Source: Oscillospiraceae bacterium
GTDB lineage: Bacteria > Bacillota > Clostridia > WRLR01
Assembly (NCBI GenBank): GCA_009777515.1
Contig: WRLR01000001.1
Span: forward strand, 41,813 to 105,812
Length of the DNA stretch: 64,000 nt
Reading direction: 5' to 3'
Position numbers and translations under genes: made by a program. Each line of letters begins with the position of its first letter. The first letter of the stretch is position 1. The notes beneath the pieces are model-generated. The model was not told where the DNA came from and did not search any database. It worked only from the letters and a program-made list of their open reading frames with translations. Positions 1-8,308 of this stretch are shown here, in pieces.

Positions 1-1
1 C

Positions 2-760
2 GAAACGTCCGAGCTGTCTGCGGGGGCGTACTTTGAGCTGCTCAGGCGGTTCATGAAACTCGCGTTGCCCGCCGTCAGCGCGCTGCGACGGTTCATCAGC
101 CGCAACGGCGACATTGACTCGTATAAAAGCTTGGACGATATAATCCCCGTCCTCAAAGAGATGGGGTGCGACGGCTACGTGTCGGCGTTCTATGCGGTCC
201 TTGGCGCATATGAGACGGGTAACTGGCGGCTGGCGGCCCACCACGCCGACATGGCGATGGAGGGCTTCGACGCATTCTATTCAAAGATATCCTCGGCCAA
301 AAGGACAGCCGTCGAGTCGGCGCCCGACGCGGGCCTGCCGCTGGGCGAATACATAAAGGCCGTCCAGGAGAGCGGCAAACAGCGGAAGATGGTGGTCCTG
401 GCCGTGGACGACTCGCCCGTCATCTTAAAGTCAGTCTCATCGGTGCTGAGCGCCGAATACAAGGTGTACACCCTGCTCAAGCCCGAAATGCTCCCCAAGA
501 TAATGAAGCAGGTCACGCCGGAACTTTTTTTGCTCGACTACAAGATGCCTGACATAAGCGGGTTTGAGTTGATACCGGTGATCCGGGGGTTCAAGGAACA
601 CCGCGACACCCCGATCGTGTTCTTGACCTCCGAGGGGACGGTGGACAACGTGACGGCCGCATTGGCCCTGGGCGCGAGCGACTTTATCGTAAAGCCGTTC
701 AACCCGGGCGCGCTGCGGGAAAAAATAGCCAAATGGATAGTCCGAAAAGAACAGGCGTAA
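2..760 (+). CDS. C-terminal part of a response-regulator protein (partial, open at left edge)
   Basis: The reading frame is open from base 2 and the first ATG (53) has no ribosome site, so this is the end of a longer protein. Counting from that ATG, residues 1-100 form a helical region I do not recognise and 112-230 form a receiver (REC) domain. The acidic pair is D119-D120, the likely phospho-acceptor is D162 in LLDYKMP, and the conserved lysine is K214 in IVKPF. No DNA-binding output domain follows, so signalling is probably by protein contact. It lies 42 bases before a REC-HD-GYP gene, probably in one operon. The missing upstream part may be a histidine kinase or another receiver; that is inference. 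Confidence 0.8.
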   Translation, partial: ETSELSAGAYFELLRRFMKLALPAVSALRRFISRNGDIDSYKSLDDIIPVLKEMGCDGYVSAFYAVLGAYETGNWRLAAHHADMAMEGFDAFYSKISSAKRTAVESAPDAGLPLGEYIKAVQESGKQRKMVVLAVDDSPVILKSVSSVLSAEYKVYTLLKPEMLPKIMKQVTPELFLLDYKMPDISGFELIPVIRGFKEHRDTPIVFLTSEGTVDNVTAALALGASDFIVKPFNPGALREKIAKWIVRKEQA

Positions 761-802
761 TGCCAGATCAAGGTTAACATAAAATGACTTGGGGGACGGG
801 AC

Positions 803-1894
803 ATGAATGGGTCGGGTAATGCGCGAAAGATAGTAATGCTGGTAGACGACAACGAGGCGAACCTGGCGATCGGGAAAGACATGCTAAAGGACGTCTATAA
901 AGTCTACCCCGTCCCTTCGGGCGAGATTATGTTCGATTTGCTTGAAGACGTGCGCCCCGACATAATCCTGCTCGACATCCTGATGCCTGGGATGGACGGC
1001 TACGAGGCGATCAAAAGGCTGAAAAAAAGCAGGCAGTGGGCGGACATCCCCGTCGTGCTGCTGACGGCGAAATCCGACGAGAGTAGCGAGTATGTCGGGC
1101 TCAGCCTCGGCGCCATGGACTATGTGTCGAAGCCGTTTTATGCGCCGCTGCTGCTAAAGCGCATCGAGAACCTTCTGATGGCGCAGGCGCAGAAGAACCA
1201 GCTCCGGGGCTACGGCGAGGGCCTGCCAGGCCAGGCGGAGGCGAATATATCGCAGATCAACAGCCTGCAGAACGCGGTCCTCAACACTATATCGGGGCTC
1301 GTGGAGTTCAAGGAGGACGAGACTGACGGGCATATAATTCGCACGCGGAAGTACCTGAAGATACTCGTCGACCAGATGCTTTTGGACGGGGTGTACATCG
1401 ACGAGGTGGGCGCCTGGGACATGAACTTCGTGCTGTCCTCGTCGCAACTGCACGACGTGGGCAATATTGCCATCAGCGACGTTATTTTGAAGAAGCCCGG
1501 CGCGCTGACGCCGGAGGAGTTCGTCGTCATGATGTCGCATGTGGAAGAGGGCATTAAAGCCGTGCAGAAGATCGAGGAGAGCACCGGAGACGACGCCTTT
1601 ATGCGCCATGTCCGCCTGATTGTCGGCAGCCACCATGAAAAATGGGACGGCTCCGGGTACCCCAATGGCTTGCGCGGGACGGAGATCCCGCTGGAGGGGA
1701 GGCTGATGGCCATCGCGGACGTCTATGACGCGCTTATCTCCAAAAGGCCCTATAAAAAGCCGCTGACTGCCGAAGAGGCGTCGGCCATCATCAAAGAGGG
1801 CAGCGCCAAGCACTTCGACCCGGCGCTGGTCGATGTCTTTTCAAAAGTCGAGGACAAGTTCGCGGACGTCGTTAAAAATTCCATGCACATATAG
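803..1894 (+). CDS. Response regulator with HD-GYP domain, probable c-di-GMP phosphodiesterase
   Basis: This 363-residue protein has an N-terminal receiver domain (about 8-128; acceptor D58 in LLDILMP, lysine K110) joined by a linker to an HD-GYP domain (about 155-345). Visible metal and substrate residues are HD at 217-218, H246, HH at 277-278, GYP at 285-287 and D307 in IADVYDAL. HD-GYP enzymes hydrolyse c-di-GMP, and phosphorylation of the receiver normally controls them. The usual HDIGK lysine is an asparagine here (HDVGN), a tolerated variant. The ATG at 803 follows GGGGGACGGG. A GGDEF protein at 52.5 kb would supply the opposite activity. Confidence 0.92.
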   Translation: MNGSGNARKIVMLVDDNEANLAIGKDMLKDVYKVYPVPSGEIMFDLLEDVRPDIILLDILMPGMDGYEAIKRLKKSRQWADIPVVLLTAKSDESSEYVGLSLGAMDYVSKPFYAPLLLKRIENLLMAQAQKNQLRGYGEGLPGQAEANISQINSLQNAVLNTISGLVEFKEDETDGHIIRTRKYLKILVDQMLLDGVYIDEVGAWDMNFVLSSSQLHDVGNIAISDVILKKPGALTPEEFVVMMSHVEEGIKAVQKIEESTGDDAFMRHVRLIVGSHHEKWDGSGYPNGLRGTEIPLEGRLMAIADVYDALISKRPYKKPLTAEEASAIIKEGSAKHFDPALVDVFSKVEDKFADVVKNSMHI

Positions 1895-2362
1895 CATATA
1901 ACGAATTTAACGCGTATAACGCGTGTGGCGCATACAGCACATTGCGCGTATATAGCGCGTGTAGCGCATATGGCGCGTGTAGCCGCACGTTTTTTAAAAA
2001 GTAACATTAACCAGCCGTGAAAGTGGGTAAAAATAATGTGAAATGCGCGCTCCATGCGGTTGTCGGCATTTTTTTGGCCCATATTACTAACTAACATTAG
2101 TTAAGAATATCGATCCGCCCCATGATGCGCCGCTGAGCGGCGCCAAACGGAGGCCTGCGGGCAACCGCGAAAAGCTGCATGAAGATGTATGAAATAACCG
2201 GCGATTCTGGCGGCGGCGGGGAGGACATCAACAGCGCAAAACAACCTGGGCGCCGCCGCGGCCAGGATCGGCGCCATTGATGCCATGATCCTCAAGCTGC
2301 ATTAAAATAAATTTTAATTAATTGGTAGGAAAAACATATAGACGGGCGGCCAAAGGGAGCCC
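1895..2362. other. Gene-free stretch with degenerate short repeats
   Basis: This 468-base gap between the HD-GYP gene and rpmB (convergent) holds no convincing gene. From about 1908 to 1985 the sequence repeats variants of GCGCGTGTAGCGCATAT-like units. The rest is mixed; a 64-codon reverse frame at 2101-2295 is rich in Ala and Arg and has no ribosome site, so I treat it as non-coding. No canonical terminator was found. Confidence 0.5.
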
Positions 2363-2551
2363 CTACACGTTCCTGACGACCTTGTTGGAGCGCAGGCAGC
2401 GCGTGCAGACGCTTATCGTCTTTGGCGTCCCGTCGACGATCGCCCTTACTTTCCTTATGTTGGCCTTCCATTTACGGCTGGTCCGCCGGATGGAGTGGCT
2501 AACATTGTTCCCGAACACGGTTGTTTTATCGCATATAAAGCATCGAGCCAT
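2363..2551 (-). CDS. rpmB: 50S ribosomal protein L28
   Basis: This 62-residue basic protein matches L28: it starts MARCFICDK, continues with a FGNNVSHS-like segment and ends with CTRCLRS. The CxxC pair at each end shows the zinc-binding (C+) form. It is part of the large ribosomal subunit. The ATG at 2551 has the site AAAGGGGA eight bases upstream on the reverse strand. It is transcribed away from rsmD from a promoter that shares its -35 region with the rsmD promoter. Confidence 0.96.
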   Translation of the reverse strand: MARCFICDKTTVFGNNVSHSIRRTSRKWKANIRKVRAIVDGTPKTISVCTRCLRSNKVVRNV

Positions 2552-2586
2552 ACTAGTATCCCCTTTAACAATTCACAATCCAATCT

Positions 2587-2616
2587 ATCCTATCACAGAT
2601 CTATGCGGTTTGACAA
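2587..2616 (-). promoter_or_regulatory. Predicted promoter of rpmB
   Basis: On the reverse strand TTGTCA (2611-2616) lies 18 bases before TAGGAT (2587-2592). It overlaps the -35 element of the forward rsmD promoter. Confidence 0.5.
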
Positions 2617-2637
2617 TATCATAAATAAACATATAAT
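2610..2637 (+). promoter_or_regulatory. Predicted consensus promoter of rsmD
   Basis: TTGACA (2610-2615) and TATAAT (2632-2637) are both perfect consensus hexamers, 16 bases apart. The start site would be near 2644, giving a leader of about 40 bases to the ATG at 2686. Confidence 0.75.
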
Positions 2638-2685
2638 GTATATATATCTTTTTTTTGGTTATTGGCGGATTGGTTGCAAATACAA

Positions 2686-3303
2686 ATGGGGGGGCGGATC
2701 GGCATTCTGCGCATTGTTTCGGGTAAATTTGGCGGCAGGTTGATCAGGGCGCCCGAAGGCGCCCCGACGCGGCCCACGTCGCAGGTGGCCCGCGAGGCCC
2801 TGTTCAGCATCCTCGCGCCCAGGGTCGCCGGCGCCGTGTTCATCGATATGTACGCGGGCTCGGGCGCGGTGGGGATCGAGGCTCTGAGCCGGGGCGCAGG
2901 CTGCGTGGTGTTTGCCGACAGCAGCCGCGAATGCGTCGACACGATCCGCGACAACTTAAAGCTCCTGGGCATTGGCGGCAGGGGCGCGCTGGTGCTGGAG
3001 GCGGATCTCGCGCGGGGCGCCCCTGCCGCAGCGGCGCTGCGGGGCGCGCTCAAGCGCCTCGGGGAGGTGGCGGCTGACATTATATTTGCGGACCCGCCAT
3101 ACGGGCTGGAAGGCATTTTGGATATGCCGCGCTTTATTTCCGAGTCTTATTTGTGCGCGGCGGACGGGACCATCATAATAGAGCACAGCAAGAAGACTAT
3201 CATGCCGGCCAACTCCGGCATGTATGAGAAGGCCCGCGAAAGGCAGTACGGGGACTCGTGCCTGTCATTCTACGAAAGCGCCCCGGACGGCAGCCAGGTA
3301 TAA
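2686..3303 (+). CDS. rsmD: 16S rRNA (guanine-966-N2)-methyltransferase RsmD
   Basis: RsmD methylates G966 of 16S rRNA using S-adenosylmethionine. The protein shows the family start LRIVSGKFGGR, the SAM-binding segment DMYAGSGAVGIEALSRGA and the catalytic FADPPYG motif. About 205 residues, slightly over family length. The start is uncertain: an in-frame TTG lies at 2662 and neither has a clear ribosome site; I chose the ATG because homology begins just after it. It lies 25 bases before coaD, the usual neighbour in Firmicutes. Confidence 0.93.
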   Translation: MGGRIGILRIVSGKFGGRLIRAPEGAPTRPTSQVAREALFSILAPRVAGAVFIDMYAGSGAVGIEALSRGAGCVVFADSSRECVDTIRDNLKLLGIGGRGALVLEADLARGAPAAAALRGALKRLGEVAADIIFADPPYGLEGILDMPRFISESYLCAADGTIIIEHSKKTIMPANSGMYEKARERQYGDSCLSFYESAPDGSQV

Positions 3304-3328
3304 ACAATAGGAGGTCAAAGACATATCT

Positions 3329-3889
3329 GTGAATGATCTACAGGGCGGCGGGCCGGCGCCGAGGGCCGGCGAGAGCGTATACATATACCCGGGCAGCTTC
3401 GATCCGGTCACGTTCGGGCATTTGGACATCATCACGCGCGCCTCCCATATGTGCGGCCGCCTCATTATTGCTATTGGCCGGAACCGCGAAAAAAGGACGA
3501 TGTTCGCCACGGAGGAGCGGATCGAGATGCTGCGCGACGTGGTCGCGTCCCAGGCCGGCAACGGCGGCGGTCTGCATAACGTGGAAGTCGCCGCATTTAG
3601 CGGCCTGTTGGCCGACTTCGCAAAAAAGCGCGGCGCGAGCGTCATCGTCAAGGGGCTGCGCGCGATGTCCGACTTCGAGTTCGAGTTCCAGATGGCACTG
3701 CTGAACAAATATCTGGACGAGCGCCTGGAGACCGTTTTTTTGATGACCAGCGTCCAGTACACGTACCTGAGTTCCAGCGCCGTTAAAGAGATAGCGCTGA
3801 ACGGCGGGCGCCTCGGCGGCCTGGTGCCTGCCTGCGTGGTTGACAGGATAGAAGAAAAAGCGCTAAAAGCAAAGGAGTTGAGTGTCTAA
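3329..3889 (+). CDS. coaD: Phosphopantetheine adenylyltransferase
   Basis: CoaD transfers AMP from ATP to 4'-phosphopantetheine, the fourth step from pantothenate to coenzyme A. Seen: the nucleotidyltransferase motif YPGSFDPVTFGH near the N-terminus, the hexamer-typical FEFEFQMALLNKYL, and YLSSSAVKEIA near the end (the ISSTxVRE equivalent). It starts with GTG at 3329 behind AGGAGG (3309-3315). It has about 17 extra residues before the family start and a short helical tail, giving 186 residues against about 160. The last eight bases overlap the next gene. Confidence 0.96.
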   Translation: MNDLQGGGPAPRAGESVYIYPGSFDPVTFGHLDIITRASHMCGRLIIAIGRNREKRTMFATEERIEMLRDVVASQAGNGGGLHNVEVAAFSGLLADFAKKRGASVIVKGLRAMSDFEFEFQMALLNKYLDERLETVFLMTSVQYTYLSSSAVKEIALNGGRLGGLVPACVVDRIEEKALKAKELSV

Positions 3890-4346
3890 TAGCATGGATA
3901 TTTACCAAATGATCGACGCGCTGGAGGAGCTGCTCGAAAACGGCGCGCCGGTTCCGCTCTCCAGCAAGCGGCTCGTGTCCGTCGGCGAGGCCGTCGAAAT
4001 CATCCGCCAGATGCGCCTGAGCATACCCGAGGAGATCAAAGCCGCCGCGCGTTTGACTGAAGAGCGCGACAGCATCGTTAAAAAGGCCGAGGCCGAGTCC
4101 CAGCGCATGCTTAAGAACGCCGAGGCGAAATACACGGAAATGGTGGACAACCATGAAATCATCAGCGCCGCCTATAAACAGGCGAACGAAATCGTCGCCA
4201 CGGCGCAGCAAAGCGCCCGGGAGCTGAAAATGGGCGCTTACGACTACATGAGCAAGCTGCTCGAGAAGATAGAGCGCGTGATTTACGAAACCGTGGAAAC
4301 AATAAATTCCAACCGCCGGGAGATCGAAAACTTCCGCGACCAATAG
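3882..4346 (+). CDS. Conserved coiled-coil protein next to coaD, function unknown
   Basis: This protein of about 150 residues has a short helical N-terminal part (residues 5-50, with SVGEAVEIIRQMRLSIPEEI) followed by a long charged, heptad-like coiled coil from about residue 55. There is no signal peptide or membrane segment. Similar small proteins follow coaD in Clostridia and are often loosely annotated as ATPase or ATP synthase B-like; I see no nucleotide-binding motif. It starts with GTG at 3882, overlapping coaD by eight bases, behind AAAGGAG; an ATG at 3894 is the alternative. Translational coupling with coaD is likely. Confidence 0.72.
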   Translation: MSNSMDIYQMIDALEELLENGAPVPLSSKRLVSVGEAVEIIRQMRLSIPEEIKAAARLTEERDSIVKKAEAESQRMLKNAEAKYTEMVDNHEIISAAYKQANEIVATAQQSARELKMGAYDYMSKLLEKIERVIYETVETINSNRREIENFRDQ

Positions 4347-4359
4347 CGCGGGCCGCGCC

Positions 4360-4451
4360 GCGTCCAGCGGCGCTAGGGTTCCGCATCCAGCGGCGCTAAG
4401 GTTCCGCTTCAAGCGGCGCTAATGTTCCGCATCCGGCGGCGCTAGGGTTCC
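4360..4451. repeat. Four tandem copies of a 23-base repeat
   Basis: Units run 4360-4382, 4383-4405, 4406-4428 and 4429-4451, each close to a core AGCGGCGCTAGGGTTCCGC. They fill most of the gap between the convergent coiled-coil gene and ilvE. Copies differ at one to four bases. No hairpin plus T-run is evident. Confidence 0.85.
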
Positions 4452-4473
4452 GCCGCACCGGGTCCGTAAAGCG

Positions 4474-5547
4474 TCAGACGCGTTCGACCCATCCAAAAAT
4501 GTCTTCGCGCTCGCCGAGCTGTATGCCTGTTATACTGTCATACAATTTTTGCGACAGCTCGCCAATCTTGCCGCCAGAGAGCTCCATCACCTCGTTTTCC
4601 ACAGCCAGCACGCCTATGGGCGAAATGACTGCCGCCGTCCCCGTACCGAACGCCTCTTCGAGTGCGCCGGTTTTGTATGCGGAGACGACCTCGTCTATGG
4701 ATATGGGGCGCTCTTCTATGTTGTACCCAAAATGCCTGAGCAGGCGGATAGTGGAGTCCCTGGTCACGCCCGGGAGCACGCTCCCGGTGAGCGACGGGGT
4801 GACGATGCTGCCCGCTATTTTAAAGAAGACGTTCATAGTGCCGACTTCTTCTATGAATTTTCGGTCGATCGCGTCGAGCCACAGCACCTGCGTATAGCCC
4901 ATGTCCTTGGCCTTGCTCTGCGACTTTAAGCTGGCCGCGTAATTGGCGGCGGCCTTCGTGAAGCCGAGCCCGCCCCGCACTGCCCTGACATATTCCGTTT
5001 CCACGTTGATTTTAACGGGGGCGAGGCCCTCCGGGTAGTACGCGCCCACCGGCGACAGCACGATGATGAATAGATATGTGTCCGAGGGGCGCACGCCGAT
5101 AAACGGATCGGTCGCTATGACAAACGGCCTTATATAAAGGGATGTGCCCGCGTCGGACGGGATCCAGCCCTGCTCGACCCTGAGCAGTTCCTTGAGCGCC
5201 TCCAGCGCGAAGTCCACGTCGAGCTCGGGCATGCACAGCCTCGCGTTGGAGCTGTTCTGCCGGTCGAAGTTCATCCTCGGGCGGAACAGCAGCGTCTCGC
5301 CGCCCTTGCCCCGGTAAGCCTTTAAGCCCTCGAACGCGGCCTGGCCGTAGTGGAACACCATTGCCGAGGGTTCAAGGGACAGGGGCTGGTAGGGGACGAT
5401 ACGCGGGTCGTGCCACCCGGTCCCCTCCGTGTAGTCCATCAGGAACATGTGATCCGTGAATATCCGGCCGAAGCCCAGCTCCGAACCCGGCGCCGGCTTA
5501 GCTTTCGGGGACTGTGTTTTTAAGATTTTGATATCATTTTTATCCAT
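4474..5547 (-). CDS. ilvE: Branched-chain amino acid aminotransferase
   Basis: This 357-residue class IV PLP aminotransferase interconverts Val, Leu and Ile with their 2-oxo acids using glutamate/2-oxoglutarate. Seen: MVFHYGQAAFEGLKAYRG, RPRMNFDR, the segment RGGLGFTKAAANYAASL that carries the PLP lysine, and EEVGTMNVFF near the middle. The length matches the eukaryote-like BCAT-II group. The ATG at 5547 was preferred over an upstream frame extension because GGAGGGCG lies just before it and homology starts there. Single-gene unit with its own promoter, divergent from the phosphatase gene. Confidence 0.94.
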   Translation of the reverse strand: MDKNDIKILKTQSPKAKPAPGSELGFGRIFTDHMFLMDYTEGTGWHDPRIVPYQPLSLEPSAMVFHYGQAAFEGLKAYRGKGGETLLFRPRMNFDRQNSSNARLCMPELDVDFALEALKELLRVEQGWIPSDAGTSLYIRPFVIATDPFIGVRPSDTYLFIIVLSPVGAYYPEGLAPVKINVETEYVRAVRGGLGFTKAAANYAASLKSQSKAKDMGYTQVLWLDAIDRKFIEEVGTMNVFFKIAGSIVTPSLTGSVLPGVTRDSTIRLLRHFGYNIEERPISIDEVVSAYKTGALEEAFGTGTAAVISPIGVLAVENEVMELSGGKIGELSQKLYDSITGIQLGEREDIFGWVERV

Positions 5548-5579
5548 ACTCGCCCTCCGCGTACAAACGTTTGGCAACC

Positions 5580-5609
5580 AGTGTACCACAAGCGGCAGCG
5601 GCGTGACAA
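5580..5609 (-). promoter_or_regulatory. Predicted promoter of ilvE
   Basis: On the reverse strand TTGTCA (5604-5609) is 18 bases before TACACT (5580-5585). No T-box or attenuator structure was recognised between it and ilvE. Confidence 0.4.
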
Positions 5610-5681
5610 TAAATTTATGCAGGTTATAGCGCAGAGCGCAGCGATTGGGCGATTGGGCATTGATCCGGCCACATGCCGGGC

Positions 5682-5710
5682 TTGACGGCTCGCCCCGCTA
5701 GTGATATGGT
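5682..5710 (+). promoter_or_regulatory. Predicted promoter of the YqeG-type phosphatase gene
   Basis: TTGACG (5682-5687) is 17 bases before TATGGT (5705-5710); transcription would start about 35 bases before the ATG. Confidence 0.4.
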
Positions 5711-5752
5711 CATTTGTGCAGCAAAACCCGTAGAAGACGGAGGGCCGCGACA

Positions 5753-6313
5753 ATGTTATTTCGCAAGCTGGCCAGCCGCTACCTGCGCCCCGATCAGTAC
5801 CTCGACAGCATCGAGGACATCGATTTGGCGAAACTGTGCGAAGAAGGGGCGAGGGGGCTGATCATCGACATAGACAACACGCTGCTCGCGCCCGGCACAA
5901 AGGCGCCGGACGGGCGCATGCTGGGATTCATAGACAGCGCGCGCGACGCGGGCCTCGATATCTGCCTGTTGTCCAATGCTTCGCGCCGCCGCGTTGCATG
6001 GGCGGCGTCCGGCACCGGCCTGTTCGCGATAGCGGGGGCGCGCAAGCCGTCGGGGCGCGGGTTCGAGAAGGCCATGCGCCTGATGGGGCTTGCACCGCCG
6101 CAGTTGCGCGTCATAGGGGATCAGTTGTTCACCGACGTACTGGGCGCGAGGCGCCTCGGCATTGGGGTCATTTGCGTGAGGCCCATCACCCGGCGCGAGG
6201 AGCCCACGGTGAGGCTAAAACGCATTGCGGAGTACTTTATTATGAGGGACCTGGCCAAGAGCCGGGCAAAGGGCCAAGTAAAAAACCGGGCCGAGGATCG
6301 GAATACAACATGA
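5753..6313 (+). CDS. YqeG-family HAD-IIIA phosphatase
   Basis: The 186-residue protein matches the YqeG family: an N-terminal RYLRPDQYLDSIEDIDL segment, then HAD motif I IIDIDNTLL (residues about 37-45), motif II CLLSNAS, a conserved lysine in ARKPSGRGF, and motif IV IGDQLFTDVLGA. HAD enzymes use the first Asp of DxD as nucleophile; YqeG proteins are phosphatases, in some bacteria acting on phosphatidylglycerophosphate-type substrates, but the substrate here is not shown. The ATG at 5753 follows GGAGGG at 5739-5744. The C-terminus is a basic tail rich in Lys, Arg and Ala. Confidence 0.88.
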   Translation: MLFRKLASRYLRPDQYLDSIEDIDLAKLCEEGARGLIIDIDNTLLAPGTKAPDGRMLGFIDSARDAGLDICLLSNASRRRVAWAASGTGLFAIAGARKPSGRGFEKAMRLMGLAPPQLRVIGDQLFTDVLGARRLGIGVICVRPITRREEPTVRLKRIAEYFIMRDLAKSRAKGQVKNRAEDRNTT

Positions 6314-6543
6314 TCCAAAAAACCCGGCAAAACTTTTTAGGCTGCTATGCGGACGCGCGTAGGCTGTAAATTCCCTTTTCAACCATACCGAATTGTGGTA
6401 GATTCTATAAGTGGCCCGATGCTTGTGCGCGGTAGTCGCTTACTACAAGGCTTTTGGTGCGAAAAATAGAGGAAAGGGCAGGACTGGGGCCGGGGCGCGG
6501 GGCTTTTTCGCGTCGGCGGCGCAGTTTGCGCGTGGCATTCACT

Positions 6544-6834
6544 ATGTTCAGTTTGAAGAATCACATGGAAGAGGTTGTTTTCAATCGAATGAAATCGGTG
6601 CTCAACGGCTTGGACGTATGCAAATGCGAAAAATGCTCAATGGATATAGCGGCGATTGTGTTGAACGAGCTGCCGGCAAAATATGTCGTCACGGACAAGG
6701 GCGTCCTGTTTTCCAAGATAGACGCCCTGCAGCAGCAGTTCGACATCGGGGTCACGGCGGCCATCACCCGCGCGGCGCAGATTGTCAACAAAACCCCGCT
6801 GCACGACAAAACACAGGACGTGATGAAGGCATAG
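6544..6834 (+). CDS. ComFB-family protein
   Basis: A protein of about 96 residues matching the late-competence ComFB family: HMEEVVFNRM at the start, then DVCKCEKCSMDIAAIVLNEL (a CxCxxC cysteine cluster), then LPAKYVVTDKG, a helical core and a polar tail. ComFB-like proteins have been reported to bind cyclic dinucleotides in some bacteria; whether this one does is unknown, but HD-GYP and GGDEF proteins are encoded in this window. The start is uncertain: the ATG at 6544 and one at 6565 both fit and neither has a strong ribosome site. It lies 40 bases before efp. The 230-base gap upstream (6314-6543) shows no gene. Confidence 0.82.
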   Translation: MFSLKNHMEEVVFNRMKSVLNGLDVCKCEKCSMDIAAIVLNELPAKYVVTDKGVLFSKIDALQQQFDIGVTAAITRAAQIVNKTPLHDKTQDVMKA

Positions 6835-6874
6835 GCGCCCGGCGCGGCGCCGGTGAATGTGAGGGGGTCGGATT

Positions 6875-7432
6875 ATGATTAGCGCTGGCGAATTTCGGAA
6901 CGGCGTCACGTTTGAACTTGACGGGCAGGTGTTTCAAGTGATCGAGTTCCAGCACGTCAAACCGGGCAAGGGCGCGGCGTTTGTCCGGACGAAGCTGCGG
7001 AACATGATTACGGGGGCCACCGTCGAGCGGACGTTCAACCCTTCCGACAAAATGGACAACGCGCACGTCGAGCGCAAGGACATGCAGTATATGTACACCG
7101 ACGGCAATCTATACTATTTCATGGACACCGAGACATACGATCAAATCCCCTTGAACGCCGAAACGGTCGGCGACGCTCTCAAGTTCGTCAAAGAGGAAAT
7201 AATCGTAAAAGTCCTGTCGCATAATGACAATGTGTTCGGCATAGAGCCGCCTTTTTTCGTCGAGCTGCAGATAACGGAAACAGAGCCCGGCTTTCGCGGG
7301 GACACCGCCACCGGCGCCACCAAGCCGGCGGTCGTAGAGACGGGCGCGGTCATCAAGGTGCCGCTGTTCATTGAAGTGGGCGAGGTGGTCAGGATTGACA
7401 CGCGGACGGGCGAATATATGGAGCGCGCATAG
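6875..7432 (+). CDS. efp: Translation elongation factor P
   Basis: EF-P binds between the ribosomal P and E sites and relieves stalling at polyproline stretches. The 185-residue sequence has the KOW-like N-terminal domain ([20 protein letters not shown], then [20 protein letters not shown]), an OB domain II ([32 protein letters not shown]) and domain III ending [21 protein letters not shown]33 of the PGKG loop, the modification site in other bacteria, is present. Strong site GAGGGGGT before the ATG. It heads the efp-asp23-nusB-xseA-xseB-ispA operon typical of Clostridia. Confidence 0.97.
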   Translation: MISAGEFRNGVTFELDGQVFQVIEFQHVKPGKGAAFVRTKLRNMITGATVERTFNPSDKMDNAHVERKDMQYMYTDGNLYYFMDTETYDQIPLNAETVGDALKFVKEEIIVKVLSHNDNVFGIEPPFFVELQITETEPGFRGDTATGATKPAVVETGAVIKVPLFIEVGEVVRIDTRTGEYMERA

Positions 7433-7460
7433 GTGGGGCATAAGTGGGGCATAGGTGGGT
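7428..7460 (+). repeat. Three tandem copies of an 11-base G-rich unit before the Asp23 gene
   Basis: The unit GCATAGGTGGG occurs three times in near-identical form (one copy has GCATAAGTGGG). It spans the efp stop codon and supplies the Shine-Dalgarno-like G-rich track for the next gene. Confidence 0.7.
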
Positions 7461-7871
7461 ATGAAGCAGGCGGGGCAAGGCGACACAGGCACAGTTGAGA
7501 CACTGCCGGGCGTGGACATCGAATTGGACGTCATAGCCCGCGTCGCGGCGAAGTCCGCCCTCGGCGCAAGCGGCGTGCTGTCGCTGGAAAACACGTTCGC
7601 GGACGGCATAGCGGCGGCCCTGGGCAAACACGGCCACGCTCGCGGCGTGCGCGTGGTTTCGGAGGGCGGCGGCTGCGTGTTCCACATCAGCGTGGTGACC
7701 AGGTACGGCGAAAACATACCGGAGATCGCCTGGAAGTTGCAAGAGCGCGTAAAGCACTCCGTCGAGGAGCTGGTTGGCGCCCGCGTCAAGAGGGTGAACG
7801 TGCTGATCGCCGGGATTCGCGACGAAGGCGCGAAGCGAAGGCCGAAGCGCGGCGCGGGGCAGCCCGTATGA
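7455..7871 (+). CDS. Asp23/Gls24 family envelope stress protein
   Basis: The 138-residue protein matches the Asp23/Gls24 family (DUF322): DIELDVIARVAAKSALGASG near the start, then VSEGGGCVFHISVVTRYGENIP, and WKLQERVKHSVEELVGARVKRVNVLIAG. Members are abundant membrane-associated or cytoplasmic proteins linked to cell-envelope homeostasis; in Clostridia one copy sits directly before nusB, as here. The start is GTG 7455 or ATG 7461, both in a G-rich repeat. The end overlaps the nusB start by four bases (ATGA), so translation is probably coupled. The C-terminal Lys/Arg-rich tail is not conserved in the family. Confidence 0.92.
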   Translation: MGMKQAGQGDTGTVETLPGVDIELDVIARVAAKSALGASGVLSLENTFADGIAAALGKHGHARGVRVVSEGGGCVFHISVVTRYGENIPEIAWKLQERVKHSVEELVGARVKRVNVLIAGIRDEGAKRRPKRGAGQPV

Positions 7872-8308
7872 GCCGCAGGAAGTCCAGGGAGTTCGCCATG
7901 CAACTGCTCTATCAGATGGAGCTGCGCGTCGGCGACGACAGGGGCGATCAACTGGAGCTCGCGTTTTTGGAGAGCGAAACGGAATATTCGCAAAACGACC
8001 GGGCCTATATAGAGGACGTCGTCAACGGCGTTTTTGCGAACCTCGGCGAGTTGGACGCCATTGTGGAAAACAACGCGAAGGGCTGGAAGCTGCCAAGGAT
8101 TGCGAAGATCGACCTTTCTATATTAAGGCTGTGCATTTATGAGATCAGGCACCGCGACGACATCCCATTCATTATATCCATCAACGAAGCCGTAGAGCTG
8201 GCGAAGAAATTCGGGACGGAGGAATCCGGCGCGTTCATCAACGGCATATTGAGCAAAACTGTCCCGCCGCACGCCGCGGCGCAAGCAAATAACGATCGGG
8301 AGCAATAG
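7868..8308 (+). CDS. nusB: Transcription antitermination protein NusB
   Basis: NusB with NusE (S10) binds boxA RNA and supports rRNA antitermination. The all-helical 146-residue protein shows SRRKSREFAMQLLYQME at the N-terminus, DRAYIEDVVNGVFANLGELD in the middle and the signature IAKIDLSILRLCIYEI ... ISINEAVELAKKFGTEESGAFINGIL. Translation starts with ATG overlapping the Asp23 stop, and the stop codon abuts the xseA ATG. About 12 variable residues end the protein. Confidence 0.96.
   Translation: MSRRKSREFAMQLLYQMELRVGDDRGDQLELAFLESETEYSQNDRAYIEDVVNGVFANLGELDAIVENNAKGWKLPRIAKIDLSILRLCIYEIRHRDDIPFIISINEAVELAKKFGTEESGAFINGILSKTVPPHAAAQANNDREQ

Noticed and set aside
1154..1813. Long reverse-strand frame of 219 codons inside the HD-GYP gene
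   Set aside because: It is a high-GC shadow of the forward gene with no ribosome site and no family features.
2101..2295. 64-codon reverse frame upstream of the rpmB end
   Set aside because: Ala/Arg-rich composition, no ribosome site, no recognisable motifs.
6411..6878. 155-codon forward frame overlapping the ComFB-like gene
   Set aside because: Arg/Gly-rich shadow in a different frame; the ComFB frame has clear family similarity.
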